The notes under the pieces are model-generated. The model was given only the letters and a program-made list of their open reading frames with translations, ran no database searches and was not told where the DNA came from. Made by a program: the position numbers and the translations under genes. A DNA stretch of 64,000 bases from an uncultured Bacteroidota bacterium (GTDB lineage Bacteria > Bacteroidota > Rhodothermia > Rhodothermales > Salinibacteraceae): positions 1 through 64,000 of the forward strand of contig CAJXLV010000006.1 of NCBI GenBank assembly GCA_913056185.1, in the 5' to 3' direction. This document shows positions 16,757 through 25,175 of the stretch, one piece after another; the stretch's first letter is position 1; every line of letters begins with the position of its first letter.

Positions 16757-18505
16757 TTAGCGGAGCGACCCGTCGGGACCGCTCGTCCGCTCGCCGGTGA
16801 TGGTGAGGGAGGGACCCGGGGTCGAAACGGTGCCCTCGAACGTGTCGCCGTCCACCTTGACGGAGACTGAGAGGCTGGGGCCGCGCTCGGGCTGGAGGGT
16901 GAAGGAAAGCGTCGTGCCATCGAACGAGACGGACTGCAACTCGCTCTCGGTGCCCTGTGAGTTGGTGAGGGTGCCCTCCAGCCCCGACGGGTCGCCTTCA
17001 AGGGCAAGGGTTCCGCTGCGCTCGCCCCGCGGCGTTTCGAGGGTGTATGCCCAGGTCCCCGTCACCTTCGAGACATCGCCGGAGACGTCCCCTTCCTCGG
17101 ACGCGTCGGTACTGTAGTCGTAGAGCTGTCCGTCGACGAACACGTGCTGCACCTTCGTGTCCTCCGAAAAGTAGGAGCCATCGGTGACGACCAGGTTCGC
17201 AATCTTGCCCTCTTCCACCGTTCCGAGGCGGGTGTCGAGCCCGAGGAGGGAGGCGGGGCGCGTCGTGAGGGCGGCGAGGGCCGTTTGTTCAGGAAGGCCC
17301 TGGTCGATCATCGTGCGGAGGTGGTCGCGGATGTCGCCCGGCGTGGCCTCCCGCGTGGTAAAGCCGAACTGGAGGCCCGCGTCATGGAGCGTAGCGGCGG
17401 TGGCCAGGTACTTCTCTTGCTCCATCGCGTGGCGGAGCTCCAGGTTGGTCTCTTCCTCCGCCACAGCCTCCGACGAGGGCGTGCGAAGGTCAGGATCGTA
17501 GTAGCGCGACGGCGCGTCCGTGGTGTCGGCCACCGTAGTGTCCTGGTCGGCGCTTCGTTCGGGCGCCTCCGGGAGGTTGAGCGTGAGGAAGAGGGGGGCG
17601 TCCACGTTTTGCAGGGCCTCCACGGTGTTGTGGCTTTCGGCGAGCCCAGCCAGCATGAGGGGAAAGCCGAGTTCCTGTTTCAGGGTGAGGACGCGGTGGA
17701 GGGGGAGGGCGCCGTCGGCGTAGAAGGCGAGCGGCGTCTCTCCGTCCAACACCGGAAAGAGAGAACTGTGGACCGGGTCCTGGGGCGGGCGCCTGGTTCC
17801 GGTCGGATCCTGTTCGTACTGGGCGGCCAGCGTCTGCCGCCGGTCGGCCTCGCGGAAGAGCTGGCGGAATTTCGCGATGACCGCCATGTCCGTCGCTGGA
17901 TAGACGTAGCCGCTTGCGGTTTTGATCTGCGCGAAGAGGGCGGGGGCGGCGTCCAGCATCATGTCGTTCGCGGTCTCGCCGCCATAGAGAATGTGGGCGC
18001 TGGAGCCAGGAAGCATCTGTCCCTCCGGCACCACGTGCCCGGCGGTGAACCCCGCCTTCCGGAGCGATTCGAGATCGGAGTCCTCCGGCGAGAGGAAGGG
18101 GCGGACCGAGCGGTCGGGCTGAATCCCCGCCTCGTCAAACGGCGGGTCTCCCGGGTCCACGTCGTCCCCATTGTCGCCCTCGTTCTCCGGCATCTTCACC
18201 CCAGCGTGCGAGAGCCCATCGAGAAAGCCGGCGTAGACCACGAGCGAGTCGGCTTCGATGCGGCGCGCATCGTAGGGCACCTCCACGTCGCGCCCCACCG
18301 CGTCGATCAACCCGTCGCGGACGACGACGGTCGCGGACTCGAGCACCTGGCCCGGGGCCTGCACGACGCGGGCATTCTCGAGGGCGTAGGTGTCGGTAAC
18401 GGTGGGCACCTCGTAGTCCTGGGCGGAGGCGGCGGTGGGCATCCCCAGGACGAGGAGGCAGAGGCTTAGAAGGCCGAGGGCGCGGCGAAATGTCGAAGCA
18501 GTCAT
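16757..18505 (-). CDS. Exported amidohydrolase with extra C-terminal beta domain (first of three)
   Basis: A 582-aa precursor with a clear signal peptide ending ASAQD. The amidohydrolase frame is seen in ALENARVVQAPGQVLESATV and in LLGLDTRLGTVEEGKIANLV. The metal-binding position reads GFLDGLSHAGV, lacking HxH. After the barrel, about 105 residues form a beta-rich module (TGTWAYTLETPRGERSGTL and onward), often fused to bacterial exported amidohydrolases. A likely pseudo-enzyme or altered-metal member acting with the next two genes; this is inference. The upstream 324 bases show no other gene. Confidence 0.85.
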   Translation of the reverse strand: MTASTFRRALGLLSLCLLVLGMPTAASAQDYEVPTVTDTYALENARVVQAPGQVLESATVVVRDGLIDAVGRDVEVPYDARRIEADSLVVYAGFLDGLSHAGVKMPENEGDNGDDVDPGDPPFDEAGIQPDRSVRPFLSPEDSDLESLRKAGFTAGHVVPEGQMLPGSSAHILYGGETANDMMLDAAPALFAQIKTASGYVYPATDMAVIAKFRQLFREADRRQTLAAQYEQDPTGTRRPPQDPVHSSLFPVLDGETPLAFYADGALPLHRVLTLKQELGFPLMLAGLAESHNTVEALQNVDAPLFLTLNLPEAPERSADQDTTVADTTDAPSRYYDPDLRTPSSEAVAEEETNLELRHAMEQEKYLATAATLHDAGLQFGFTTREATPGDIRDHLRTMIDQGLPEQTALAALTTRPASLLGLDTRLGTVEEGKIANLVVTDGSYFSEDTKVQHVFVDGQLYDYSTDASEEGDVSGDVSKVTGTWAYTLETPRGERSGTLALEGDPSGLEGTLTNSQGTESELQSVSFDGTTLSFTLQPERGPSLSVSVKVDGDTFEGTVSTPGPSLTITGERTSGPDGSLR

Positions 18506-18829
18506 GCGGTGGACGGCCGGGCGGTGGAAGGCGGAATGCAGATCGACCTCAACATAAGCGAGACCGTACAGAATGTCAGGTCGTTCGTCCCCGGAGACCG
18601 CCGGGTCATTGCCTCAGGGTGTGCTTCGGGGGATGGGGGTGGGGACTCAACGCATTCGCTGTCACGGGTTCAACCGGGCGTTCGGGCATGAACCATTTCA
18701 GGACCCAGAAGAGGCCGTTCGTCCGCCGCACGGCAGAAGTGCCTCAATCGGGATCGTTTCATGAGAAGATGGGAGTTGGGCCCTGGTTCAGGGCCAGGGT
18801 TGAGCAGACGCTCAATCGGGTACAGGCGG
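18506..18829. other. Intergenic gap, nothing recognised
   Basis: These 324 bases separate the amidohydrolase operon from the AAA+ gene. I see no gene, RNA or strong hairpin; a promoter for the amidohydrolase operon presumably lies here. Confidence 0.4.
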
Positions 18830-20662
18830 TCAATCCACCACCCGCTTGAGCTGTCCGAGCCGCTCGACCACCTCCGCCCGGTCCATCTGGCGGAACCGTG
18901 GCGGCAGCAGGTCGCGGCTCGTGCACTCCAGCACCGCGGCAAGCTGTTGCAGCTCCACCTCCGTCGGGTAGGTGGGGGGGATGAAGTCGTTGACCGTCTC
19001 CTGCAGGATGTCCGGCGTCACCGTCCCGCCGTGTGACCCCGCGGCGCGGAAGGCGGCCCGCGTCAGGATGGCCTCCATGTCGGCCCCGCTGTAGGTGCGC
19101 TCGCCCTCCAGGAGTTCGGGCGGCACCTCGTCCGTGGGCAGGTCCACGCCCGTGCGGTCCATCATCACCTGGAGGAGTTCCTCGCGGTCTTCGCGGGAGT
19201 GGGGGTAGAAGAGAGACAAGTGCTCCTCGGCGCGGCCCTGCCGCTTCAGGTCCACCGGCATGAGGTCGGGGCGGGCCGTGACGAGGAAGAAGATCACGCG
19301 CCCGCGGTGGGCCGGATCGCTCATGAACGACACGATCTGCGAGAAGACACGCTGGCTGACGCCGCTGTCGCCCTGTGCATCGCGGTCCCCGAGCGCGGCG
19401 TCGGCCTCGTCGATCATGACGGCCACCGGCGTCATCGCCTCCAGCAGGTTCAGGATTTTCTCGAGGTTGCCCTCCGTCACCCCCTGCCACTGCGATCGGA
19501 AGTTCTTGAGCTTCACCATCGGAATGCCAATCTCTCCGGCGAAGCAGTTAATGAGAAACGTCTTCCCGCAGCCCACTGGCCCGCTTACCAGGTAGCCCAT
19601 CGGCAGCACGTCGTGGCGGCCCGTCTGCACCGCATGCGCCGCCTGACGGAGGTGGTCTTTCGCTTCGTTGTGGCCGGCAATGAGGTCCAGCGAGTTGTCC
19701 GTCTCGATGAATTCGAGCATGCCATACGCCTCCGCCTCAATGAACTCCTTCTTGAGGTCGGAGAGCGTGTCCGGCGTGAGGCGGTTCTGGTTTTCGAGGA
19801 CGTCCGCCAGGATCGTCCGCAGCTGGGTGTAGTTGAGCCCGGCGGTGTTTGTAGCGAGGGCTCGGGGCGTCACGTCCGAGTGATTCCGGAACAGATCGCC
19901 GCGTTCCTCCAGCGCCCAGTCAATGTACTGCTGCCGGTCCTCCGCCTCGGGAATCGGGACGTAGATCTCGGCAGTGTGCGGGCTCTGGACGAGCTGCTGG
20001 TTGAGGTCGGTCAGGTTTTCGGTAAGGAGCGTGAGCGTAAAGTCGCTCTCCAAAAACAGCGAGTCGCGCGACCACTTCTGCAGGTAGACCAGCGATTGCC
20101 GGTCCTGCGCCGAGTACATCGACGCCTCGGCCATGGGCGCCACGGTCTCTGCGTAGTCGATGACGCAAGCGATCCGCACGCCGTCCGAGAGGCGGAGGCG
20201 GAAATACTCTTCCAGGAGCTCAAAGACCTTGTCTGGCGCCTTCGGCAGGTTGCCCTCGTACTCGGTGCCCTTGAGGCTATCCTGTCCCGAGAGGGCCCGG
20301 TTGAAGTCCTTGCGGGAGGCGGCGTCCGCGAAGTGGATGCCGGCGCTGCGGTCGTAGTAGACCACCACGTCGCGGGCGGCGAAGAGGTCGTCGCTCATGA
20401 AGCGCCGGAGCGACGGGTAGATGCGGGTGCCGTCGCGGTCCTCGGTGGGCACCACGTCCCGCACGTCGCCGTGGAGGATGAAGGTGGAGACGGTCTTGGT
20501 AAAGTACTTCCGTGCCAATTCCCGGGCCCAAGACGGGTAGTGGGCCGTGTACGGGTCGAGGGGGGGCGACGACGCGGCGCTCTCGGCCGACGACGCTGGC
20601 GAGTCCTCGGGGGCGGCGTCCGGTGCAGGCGCGTCGGAGGAGGGCGGGGCGGACTCAGACAT
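18830..20662 (-). CDS. Two-module AAA+ ATPase (Ycf46/FtsH-like AAA domain)
   Basis: A 610-aa cytosolic protein. Residues 1-35 are a low-complexity Ala/Ser/Pro/Asp leader. Residues 45-300 look like a degenerate ATPase module lacking a Walker A (TFILHGDVRDVV, then IACVIDYAE as a B-like strand). The active AAA domain has Walker A GPVGCGKT (361-368), Walker B VAVMIDEAD (413-421), and the sensor-like FFLVTARPDLMP. The arrangement of an inactive N-terminal module plus an AAA domain resembles Ycf46-type proteins. The substrate is unknown. The start at 20662 is the first ATG; the leader is poorly conserved-looking so 30-40 residues could be excess. Confidence 0.8.
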   Translation of the reverse strand: MSESAPPSSDAPAPDAAPEDSPASSAESAASSPPLDPYTAHYPSWARELARKYFTKTVSTFILHGDVRDVVPTEDRDGTRIYPSLRRFMSDDLFAARDVVVYYDRSAGIHFADAASRKDFNRALSGQDSLKGTEYEGNLPKAPDKVFELLEEYFRLRLSDGVRIACVIDYAETVAPMAEASMYSAQDRQSLVYLQKWSRDSLFLESDFTLTLLTENLTDLNQQLVQSPHTAEIYVPIPEAEDRQQYIDWALEERGDLFRNHSDVTPRALATNTAGLNYTQLRTILADVLENQNRLTPDTLSDLKKEFIEAEAYGMLEFIETDNSLDLIAGHNEAKDHLRQAAHAVQTGRHDVLPMGYLVSGPVGCGKTFLINCFAGEIGIPMVKLKNFRSQWQGVTEGNLEKILNLLEAMTPVAVMIDEADAALGDRDAQGDSGVSQRVFSQIVSFMSDPAHRGRVIFFLVTARPDLMPVDLKRQGRAEEHLSLFYPHSREDREELLQVMMDRTGVDLPTDEVPPELLEGERTYSGADMEAILTRAAFRAAGSHGGTVTPDILQETVNDFIPPTYPTEVELQQLAAVLECTSRDLLPPRFRQMDRAEVVERLGQLKRVVD

Positions 20663-20730
20663 CTGCGCGGGGAGGGATTGGGGGAGCAGCGGACAGGTCT
20701 CCCGAACGCGAGGAGGGCCGGACGGGATTC

Positions 20731-20764
20731 GGCGCGGGGCAAAATACGGCGCGGGGCAAAATAA
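20731..20764. repeat. Two-copy 17-bp tandem repeat
   Basis: GGCGCGGGGCAAAATA occurs at 20731-20746 and again at 20748-20763, one base apart, between the AAA+ gene start and the aldolase terminator. No function is evident. Confidence 0.75.
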
Positions 20765-20767
20765 GAG

Positions 20768-20800
20768 CGGGGACGACCTCCGCGATGGAGATCGTCCCCG
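20768..20800 (-). terminator. Hairpin terminator of the aldolase gene
   Basis: Stem GGGGACGA/TCGTCCCC (20769-20776 with 20792-20799) extended by CTCC/GGAG, 33 bases past the aldolase stop. On the minus strand it is followed by CTCTTATTTT, a modest T-rich run. The position fits transcription termination. Confidence 0.65.
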
Positions 20801-20832
20801 GTCCTCTTGGGGGCTAAAATTGAGGGAAGTAC

Positions 20833-21915
20833 CTACGCGACTGTTATGTCGTCGTCGAGATACACGTCCTGGATGGCGTTCAGAATCTCGACGCCATCTT
20901 CCATCGGCTTCTGGAACGCCTTGCGGCCGGTGATGAGCCCCATGCCGCCGGCGCGCTTGTTGATCACGGCGGTGCGCACCACCTGCTGCAGGTCGTTCTC
21001 GCCGCTGGCCCCACCGGAGTTGATAAGGCCGCAGCGGCCCATGTAGTTGTTGGCCACCTGGTAGCGGGTCATATCGATCGGGTGGTCCGTGAGCAGCTTC
21101 TCGTCGACGAGCGACGGGTCCTTCGCGTAGCCCTCGTCCTTGTGGCTCCGCACGGCTTGGTACCCGCCCGTCAGGGTCGGCTGCTTCTGCTTGATGATGT
21201 CCGCCTCAATGGTGGCGCCGAGGTGGTTGGCCTGGCCCGTCAGGTCGGCCGAGCCTTCGTAGTTGGAGCCGTTCAGGACGAACTCCTTGTTGCGCACGTA
21301 GCACCAGAGGATGGTGGTCATCCCCAGGTCGTGCGCCTTCGAGAAGATCTTCGAGATCTCCTGCAGCTGGCGGTTCGACTCCTCGGAGCCCCAGTAAATC
21401 GTGGCCCCGACGCCGATGCAGCCCTGGTCGTAGGCATCCTCGACGCGGGCGTAGGGCACCTGGTCGTACCGGTTGGGGTACGAGAGCAGCTCGCTGTGGT
21501 TGATTTTGAGGACGAACGGAATTTTGTGCGCATAGTCCCGGGCCACGGAGCCGAGCACGCCGTACGTGGTCGCCACGGCGTTGCAGCCGCCCTCGATGGC
21601 GAGCTTGATGATGTTCTCGGGGTCGAAGTACATGGGGTTCGGGGCGAAGGAAACTCCGGCGGAGTGCTCGATGCCCTGATCGACCGGCAGGATGGAGATG
21701 TATCCGGAGCCGCCGAGGCGCCCGTGGTTGAAGAGTTCTTGCATCGACCGGAGGACCTGCGGGCTGCGGTCGGAGTCCTTCCAGACGCGGTCTACGAAGT
21801 CGGGGCCGGGGAGGTGGAGTTGATCTTTGGGGATGGTCGTGCACTCGTGGTCGAGCAGGTGCTCGGCTTCGTCGCCGAGGTGCTGGGCGATGGAGGTGCG
21901 GGATGCGTGGGCCAT
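20833..21915 (-). CDS. fbaB: Class I fructose-bisphosphate aldolase (FbaB/DhnA type)
   Basis: Cleaves fructose-1,6-bisphosphate to dihydroxyacetone phosphate and glyceraldehyde-3-phosphate through a Schiff-base lysine. The 360-aa sequence closely follows the E. coli FbaB pattern: [46 protein letters not shown] (the KQK segment carries the expected Schiff-base Lys), [19 protein letters not shown] and [12 protein letters not shown]. It is followed on the strand by a terminator and preceded 243 bases away by tpiA, so two consecutive glycolytic steps are neighbours. Confidence 0.93.
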   Translation of the reverse strand: MAHASRTSIAQHLGDEAEHLLDHECTTIPKDQLHLPGPDFVDRVWKDSDRSPQVLRSMQELFNHGRLGGSGYISILPVDQGIEHSAGVSFAPNPMYFDPENIIKLAIEGGCNAVATTYGVLGSVARDYAHKIPFVLKINHSELLSYPNRYDQVPYARVEDAYDQGCIGVGATIYWGSEESNRQLQEISKIFSKAHDLGMTTILWCYVRNKEFVLNGSNYEGSADLTGQANHLGATIEADIIKQKQPTLTGGYQAVRSHKDEGYAKDPSLVDEKLLTDHPIDMTRYQVANNYMGRCGLINSGGASGENDLQQVVRTAVINKRAGGMGLITGRKAFQKPMEDGVEILNAIQDVYLDDDITVA

Positions 21916-22158
21916 GGGTCGATGGGGGCTTGTGGGAGAAAAGAACGGAGAGGAACGTGTGGAATCGGGAGGCAGCGGCCCCGGGTGTACACGACGAGCC
22001 GGGGCACAGCGTGTCCATGACGTGGCGAGAGAAGCACCACCCGTACCAACACAACGTATGAAGTGGCGTGGAATGCGTCCACCCCTCTGTGCGGCGGGCC
22101 CGCTGGCCCAACGCGAGGAGTTGCGCTGGGCGCTCGTTCGTTGAGAGGGCAGAGAGCG

Positions 22159-22941
22159 CTACGCCGGTTCTTCCTGCCGGACGTGGACGGCCTCGTCGGC
22201 AATGCCCAAAAAGGAATCGGCCGCGAGGCTGGCGCTGCCGATGAGGCCGCCGTCAATGTCGGGCTGGGAAAGAAGGCCGTGCGCATTGTGCGGCTTCATG
22301 CTGCCGCCGTAGAGCAGGGGAATGTCCGCGGCTACGTCGGCCCCGTATCGCTCCGCCAGGTTGTCCCGAATTACTGCGTGCATCTCCTGGGCTTGCTCGG
22401 GGGCGGCCGATTCGCCGGTGCCAATCGCCCAGATGGGCTCGTAGGCCACGACCAGCTCGCTTGCGTCCGCAATGGAGACGCCGCTCAGGGCGCCCTCCAC
22501 CTGTTGGGTGACGACCGACGCCGCGTTGCCGGCCTGGCGCTGCTGCAGCGATTCTCCCACGCAGACGATGGGCACGAGGTCGTGGGTCCGGGCTTGCTTC
22601 ACCTTGCGGTTTACGTCGGCATCGGTCTCGTTGTAGTACTCGCGCCGCTCGGAGTGGCCCAGGATGACGGCGTCGCAGCCGATGGACGTGAGCATGGGGG
22701 CGGACACGTCGCCGGTGTGCGCGCCCGCATCCTCGGCGTGCATGTCTTGCGCCCCCACCGCCACGGGAGCGTCCGCCAGCGCATCACTGACAGCCGGCAG
22801 ATGAACAAACGAGGGACAGACGAGAACGTCGATATCTGCGAAGGCATCGGGGCGTTCGGAGAGGCCGGTGGCGATGTCGTTCGCGAGCGCCCGGCCTTCA
22901 GGCACGTCGGTGTTCATTTTCCAGTTCCCAGCGATCAGCAT
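22159..22941 (-). CDS. tpiA: Triose-phosphate isomerase
   Basis: Interconverts dihydroxyacetone phosphate and glyceraldehyde-3-phosphate. The 260-aa protein has LIAGNWKMN at the N-terminus (substrate Lys), GHSERREYY (catalytic His), VAYEPIWAIGTG (catalytic Glu) and the phosphate loop LLYGGSMKP. The start at 22941 is set by the invariant N-terminal strand; an upstream in-frame ATG would add 30 unlike residues. It is 86 bases downstream of a methyltransferase gene on the same strand. Confidence 0.95.
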   Translation of the reverse strand: MLIAGNWKMNTDVPEGRALANDIATGLSERPDAFADIDVLVCPSFVHLPAVSDALADAPVAVGAQDMHAEDAGAHTGDVSAPMLTSIGCDAVILGHSERREYYNETDADVNRKVKQARTHDLVPIVCVGESLQQRQAGNAASVVTQQVEGALSGVSIADASELVVAYEPIWAIGTGESAAPEQAQEMHAVIRDNLAERYGADVAADIPLLYGGSMKPHNAHGLLSQPDIDGGLIGSASLAADSFLGIADEAVHVRQEEPA

Positions 22942-23027
22942 AAGGGCGGAGCGATGTGGAGCGAGGGCAGAGAAGACCGACCGCGGGGGGCCGGCGATGG
23001 AGCATGTGGACGGGCCCCGTGGACGGG

Positions 23028-23603
23028 TCACTTGCAGGCCTCGTACGCGAACATGGTCGGAGGGATATTGCGTGGCTCATACTCCTTGGTCACCTCCGAG
23101 AAGTGCTTTCGGAGCGGTGTCTCAAGGTGATTGTAGTTCTGGTAAACCAGAAATTTGCCGTTGTGAGACAGGACGTCCTGCGTGCGGGCCAGTAGCGTGT
23201 CCTTGGTGTCTGGATCCAAAAACGAAAAGGGAATGCCGGACACGATGTAGTTGGCTTCCTCGATGTCGTGCGCTCTGAGGATTTCCACGATGTTTTCTGC
23301 TCGGTCTTCGACGACCACAACGCGAGGGTCGTCCGCGGCCATCTCCGTTTTTAGCAGGCGTACGAAGTCGGGGTTGCTTTCAATGAGCAGGAGGGTAGAG
23401 CGGGGCGTCAGCCGGTCGAGGATGTATTCGCTAAAGACCCCGTTTCCCGGCCCGTACTCCACGACCACCTGGTCCTTCGAAAAGTCGATCCACTTGCAGA
23501 CCCGGCGGACCAGGAAGGAGGAAGAGGGCGCGATGGCCGCGACATCCTGATCGCGGAGAAAATTTTTAATGTACGAGAGGGTTCCGGAAAGGGAAGACGG
23601 CAC
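23028..23603 (-). CDS. SAM-dependent methyltransferase (rRNA-dimethylase / phospholipid N-methyltransferase-like)
   Basis: A 191-aa Rossmann methyltransferase. Motif I is VVEYGPGNGVFSEYIL, followed by acidic LLLIESNPDF, a post-I strand VVVVEDRAE, and NYIVSGIPFSFLD at motif IV. The YIVSGIPFS segment resembles proteins annotated as phospholipid N-methyltransferases or KsgA-like enzymes. There is no large substrate domain. The lipid or RNA substrate cannot be decided. It lies upstream of tpiA, 84 bases downstream of the TlpA-like gene on the same strand. Confidence 0.8.
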   Translation of the reverse strand: MPSSLSGTLSYIKNFLRDQDVAAIAPSSSFLVRRVCKWIDFSKDQVVVEYGPGNGVFSEYILDRLTPRSTLLLIESNPDFVRLLKTEMAADDPRVVVVEDRAENIVEILRAHDIEEANYIVSGIPFSFLDPDTKDTLLARTQDVLSHNGKFLVYQNYNHLETPLRKHFSEVTKEYEPRNIPPTMFAYEACK

Positions 23604-23687
23604 GGCAACGCGGAGCTGCTGACAAGGACGGCGTGGAGGGGCAAGAGCGTAGGCTATGAGCTAACTACGCCCACAGCGGTTCTTGTT

Positions 23688-25169
23688 TCAAGGGGCGCGC
23701 GTTGCAACTCCGTGAAGTTGTGGGCGGGCGTGGCGGTTTTGGCCAGGAGTGGAGGCCGGGTCAGTGCGGTGGAGGAGGTGATGCTGGAGGCGGGGAATGT
23801 CGCTTGCGCGGTAGCGGCCGACGAGGGTTCCGGCAGCGTCAAGGAGAAACCAGACGGGGGGCTGGACGACGTTGTAGCGGCTGACAATCGAGTCTCGCAG
23901 TCCCTGAGCGGCAATGAGGGCATGCCCAGGAAGCGTCTGCCGATGCAGGAAGGCACGAGTGACGAACGAGTCGGGCTCAACAGAGACCGATACGAACGCG
24001 ACGGAGTCGGGGCGGGTGGCGCGGTACAGCGCATTGCGGAGGGGGCGCTGCAGGGCGTGGCGGTCTGTGCCGGGGCGGTAGTACTCGAGCACCACGGGCC
24101 GTCCCTGGAGGGCACGGAGCGACACGGTGTCGCCCTGGAGGGTGGGGCGGCGAAAGGAGGGAGGCGCGTGGCCCCGCCGGAGCCGGGTGGCCATGTGCTG
24201 GGTGCGGCGGGCCCAGCGGGCCCAGGGCGAGTGCGGGTGGTCGGCGCGCAGGCGCTGTGAGGCGGCCAGGGCGGCGTCGTGTTGAAGGCTATCCAGAAAC
24301 GCCTGGATGCGCACAGCCTCTATGCCGGCCTGCTTCGCGGCGGTGGGGGCGCGGGCCTGGAAGGAGTCGACCAGTGCGAGGGCAGCGCGGTGGCCCCGCT
24401 GCCGCGCCATGGCCCGGCGCGCGATGCGAGCGGCCGAGACGTAGAAGGGGCTGGTGGGGGGGATGTGCCGGGCCCGAGCCAGGGCCAGCGAGTCGTTCCA
24501 GCCTTCCAGGTGTGCCAGCGATTCCACCGCGGCAAACTGCGCGGCATACGTCCCGGGGTGCTGGGTACGAAGGGCCCACAGGGTACTGCTTGCAAACCGA
24601 AGCCCTTGTGTCTGAGCGCTCGAGTCGGGGAAGGGTCGCCGCCGCTGGCGTACCAGGAGGCGTTGGCGCACGGCCTGGGTGCTGCGGTAGGCCCGTAGGG
24701 CTCGATTCTCGGGAGAGGTGGGGCGGAGGGAGAGGTCCCGCCGCGAGACCGACGCCGTGAGGGTCGCCGAGTCTTTGTGCGCCACAATGTATTCGGTGGT
24801 GCGCACCGGCTGTGTGGTGCGGGAGGGGCGGACGGAGAGGGCGTACAGGCCGCGCCGGGGGGCCTGGATGGACATTTGGAAGTGGCCCTGCGGGCCCGTC
24901 TGGGCGTAGCCGAGGGTGTCCAGGCGACGTCCTTGGGGGCGAGAAACGAGCACATGGAAGGGGGCAGAGGCGGCCGCCGGGGGCCGTGTTGAATCGACGG
25001 TGACGCGGCCCTGGAGGTGGCTTTCCACAGGGGGGGCAGGCTGTCGACAGGCCCCGAGCACTCCGGCCGCCGCCAGGATCCCTCCGAGCAACGCAGGACG
25101 GAGAAACCGGGCGGGACGGAGGAGCAGGGCGCAATGAGCGAGGCACGAAGAGGGAAGAGACGAGTACAT
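23688..25169 (-). CDS. Thioredoxin-fold (TlpA-like) lipoprotein lacking the CxxC motif
   Basis: A 493-aa precursor with a lipoprotein signal (GVLGACRQP). Residues 45-150 resemble the beta domain of TlpA/DUF4369-type proteins (GRVTVDSTRPP, GPQGHFQMSI). A helical middle region follows. The C-terminal ~150 residues follow the AhpC/TSA fold: APPSFRRPTLQGDTVSLRAL, GRPVVLEYYRPGTDRHALQR and PPVWFLLDAAGTLVGRY. Where redox-active members have WCxxC, this one has YYRPGTDR, so disulfide chemistry is not expected. The protein is Arg/Gln/His-rich, unlike its acidic neighbours. It starts 6 bases after gatB, implying co-transcription. Confidence 0.8.
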   Translation of the reverse strand: MYSSLPSSCLAHCALLLRPARFLRPALLGGILAAAGVLGACRQPAPPVESHLQGRVTVDSTRPPAAASAPFHVLVSRPQGRRLDTLGYAQTGPQGHFQMSIQAPRRGLYALSVRPSRTTQPVRTTEYIVAHKDSATLTASVSRRDLSLRPTSPENRALRAYRSTQAVRQRLLVRQRRRPFPDSSAQTQGLRFASSTLWALRTQHPGTYAAQFAAVESLAHLEGWNDSLALARARHIPPTSPFYVSAARIARRAMARQRGHRAALALVDSFQARAPTAAKQAGIEAVRIQAFLDSLQHDAALAASQRLRADHPHSPWARWARRTQHMATRLRRGHAPPSFRRPTLQGDTVSLRALQGRPVVLEYYRPGTDRHALQRPLRNALYRATRPDSVAFVSVSVEPDSFVTRAFLHRQTLPGHALIAAQGLRDSIVSRYNVVQPPVWFLLDAAGTLVGRYRASDIPRLQHHLLHRTDPASTPGQNRHARPQLHGVATRAP

Positions 25170-25175
25170 GGGCGG

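Noticed and set aside
20731-20764. Tandem GGCGCGGGGCAAAATA as a promoter or origin iteron
   Set aside because: Only two copies and no neighbouring replication gene.
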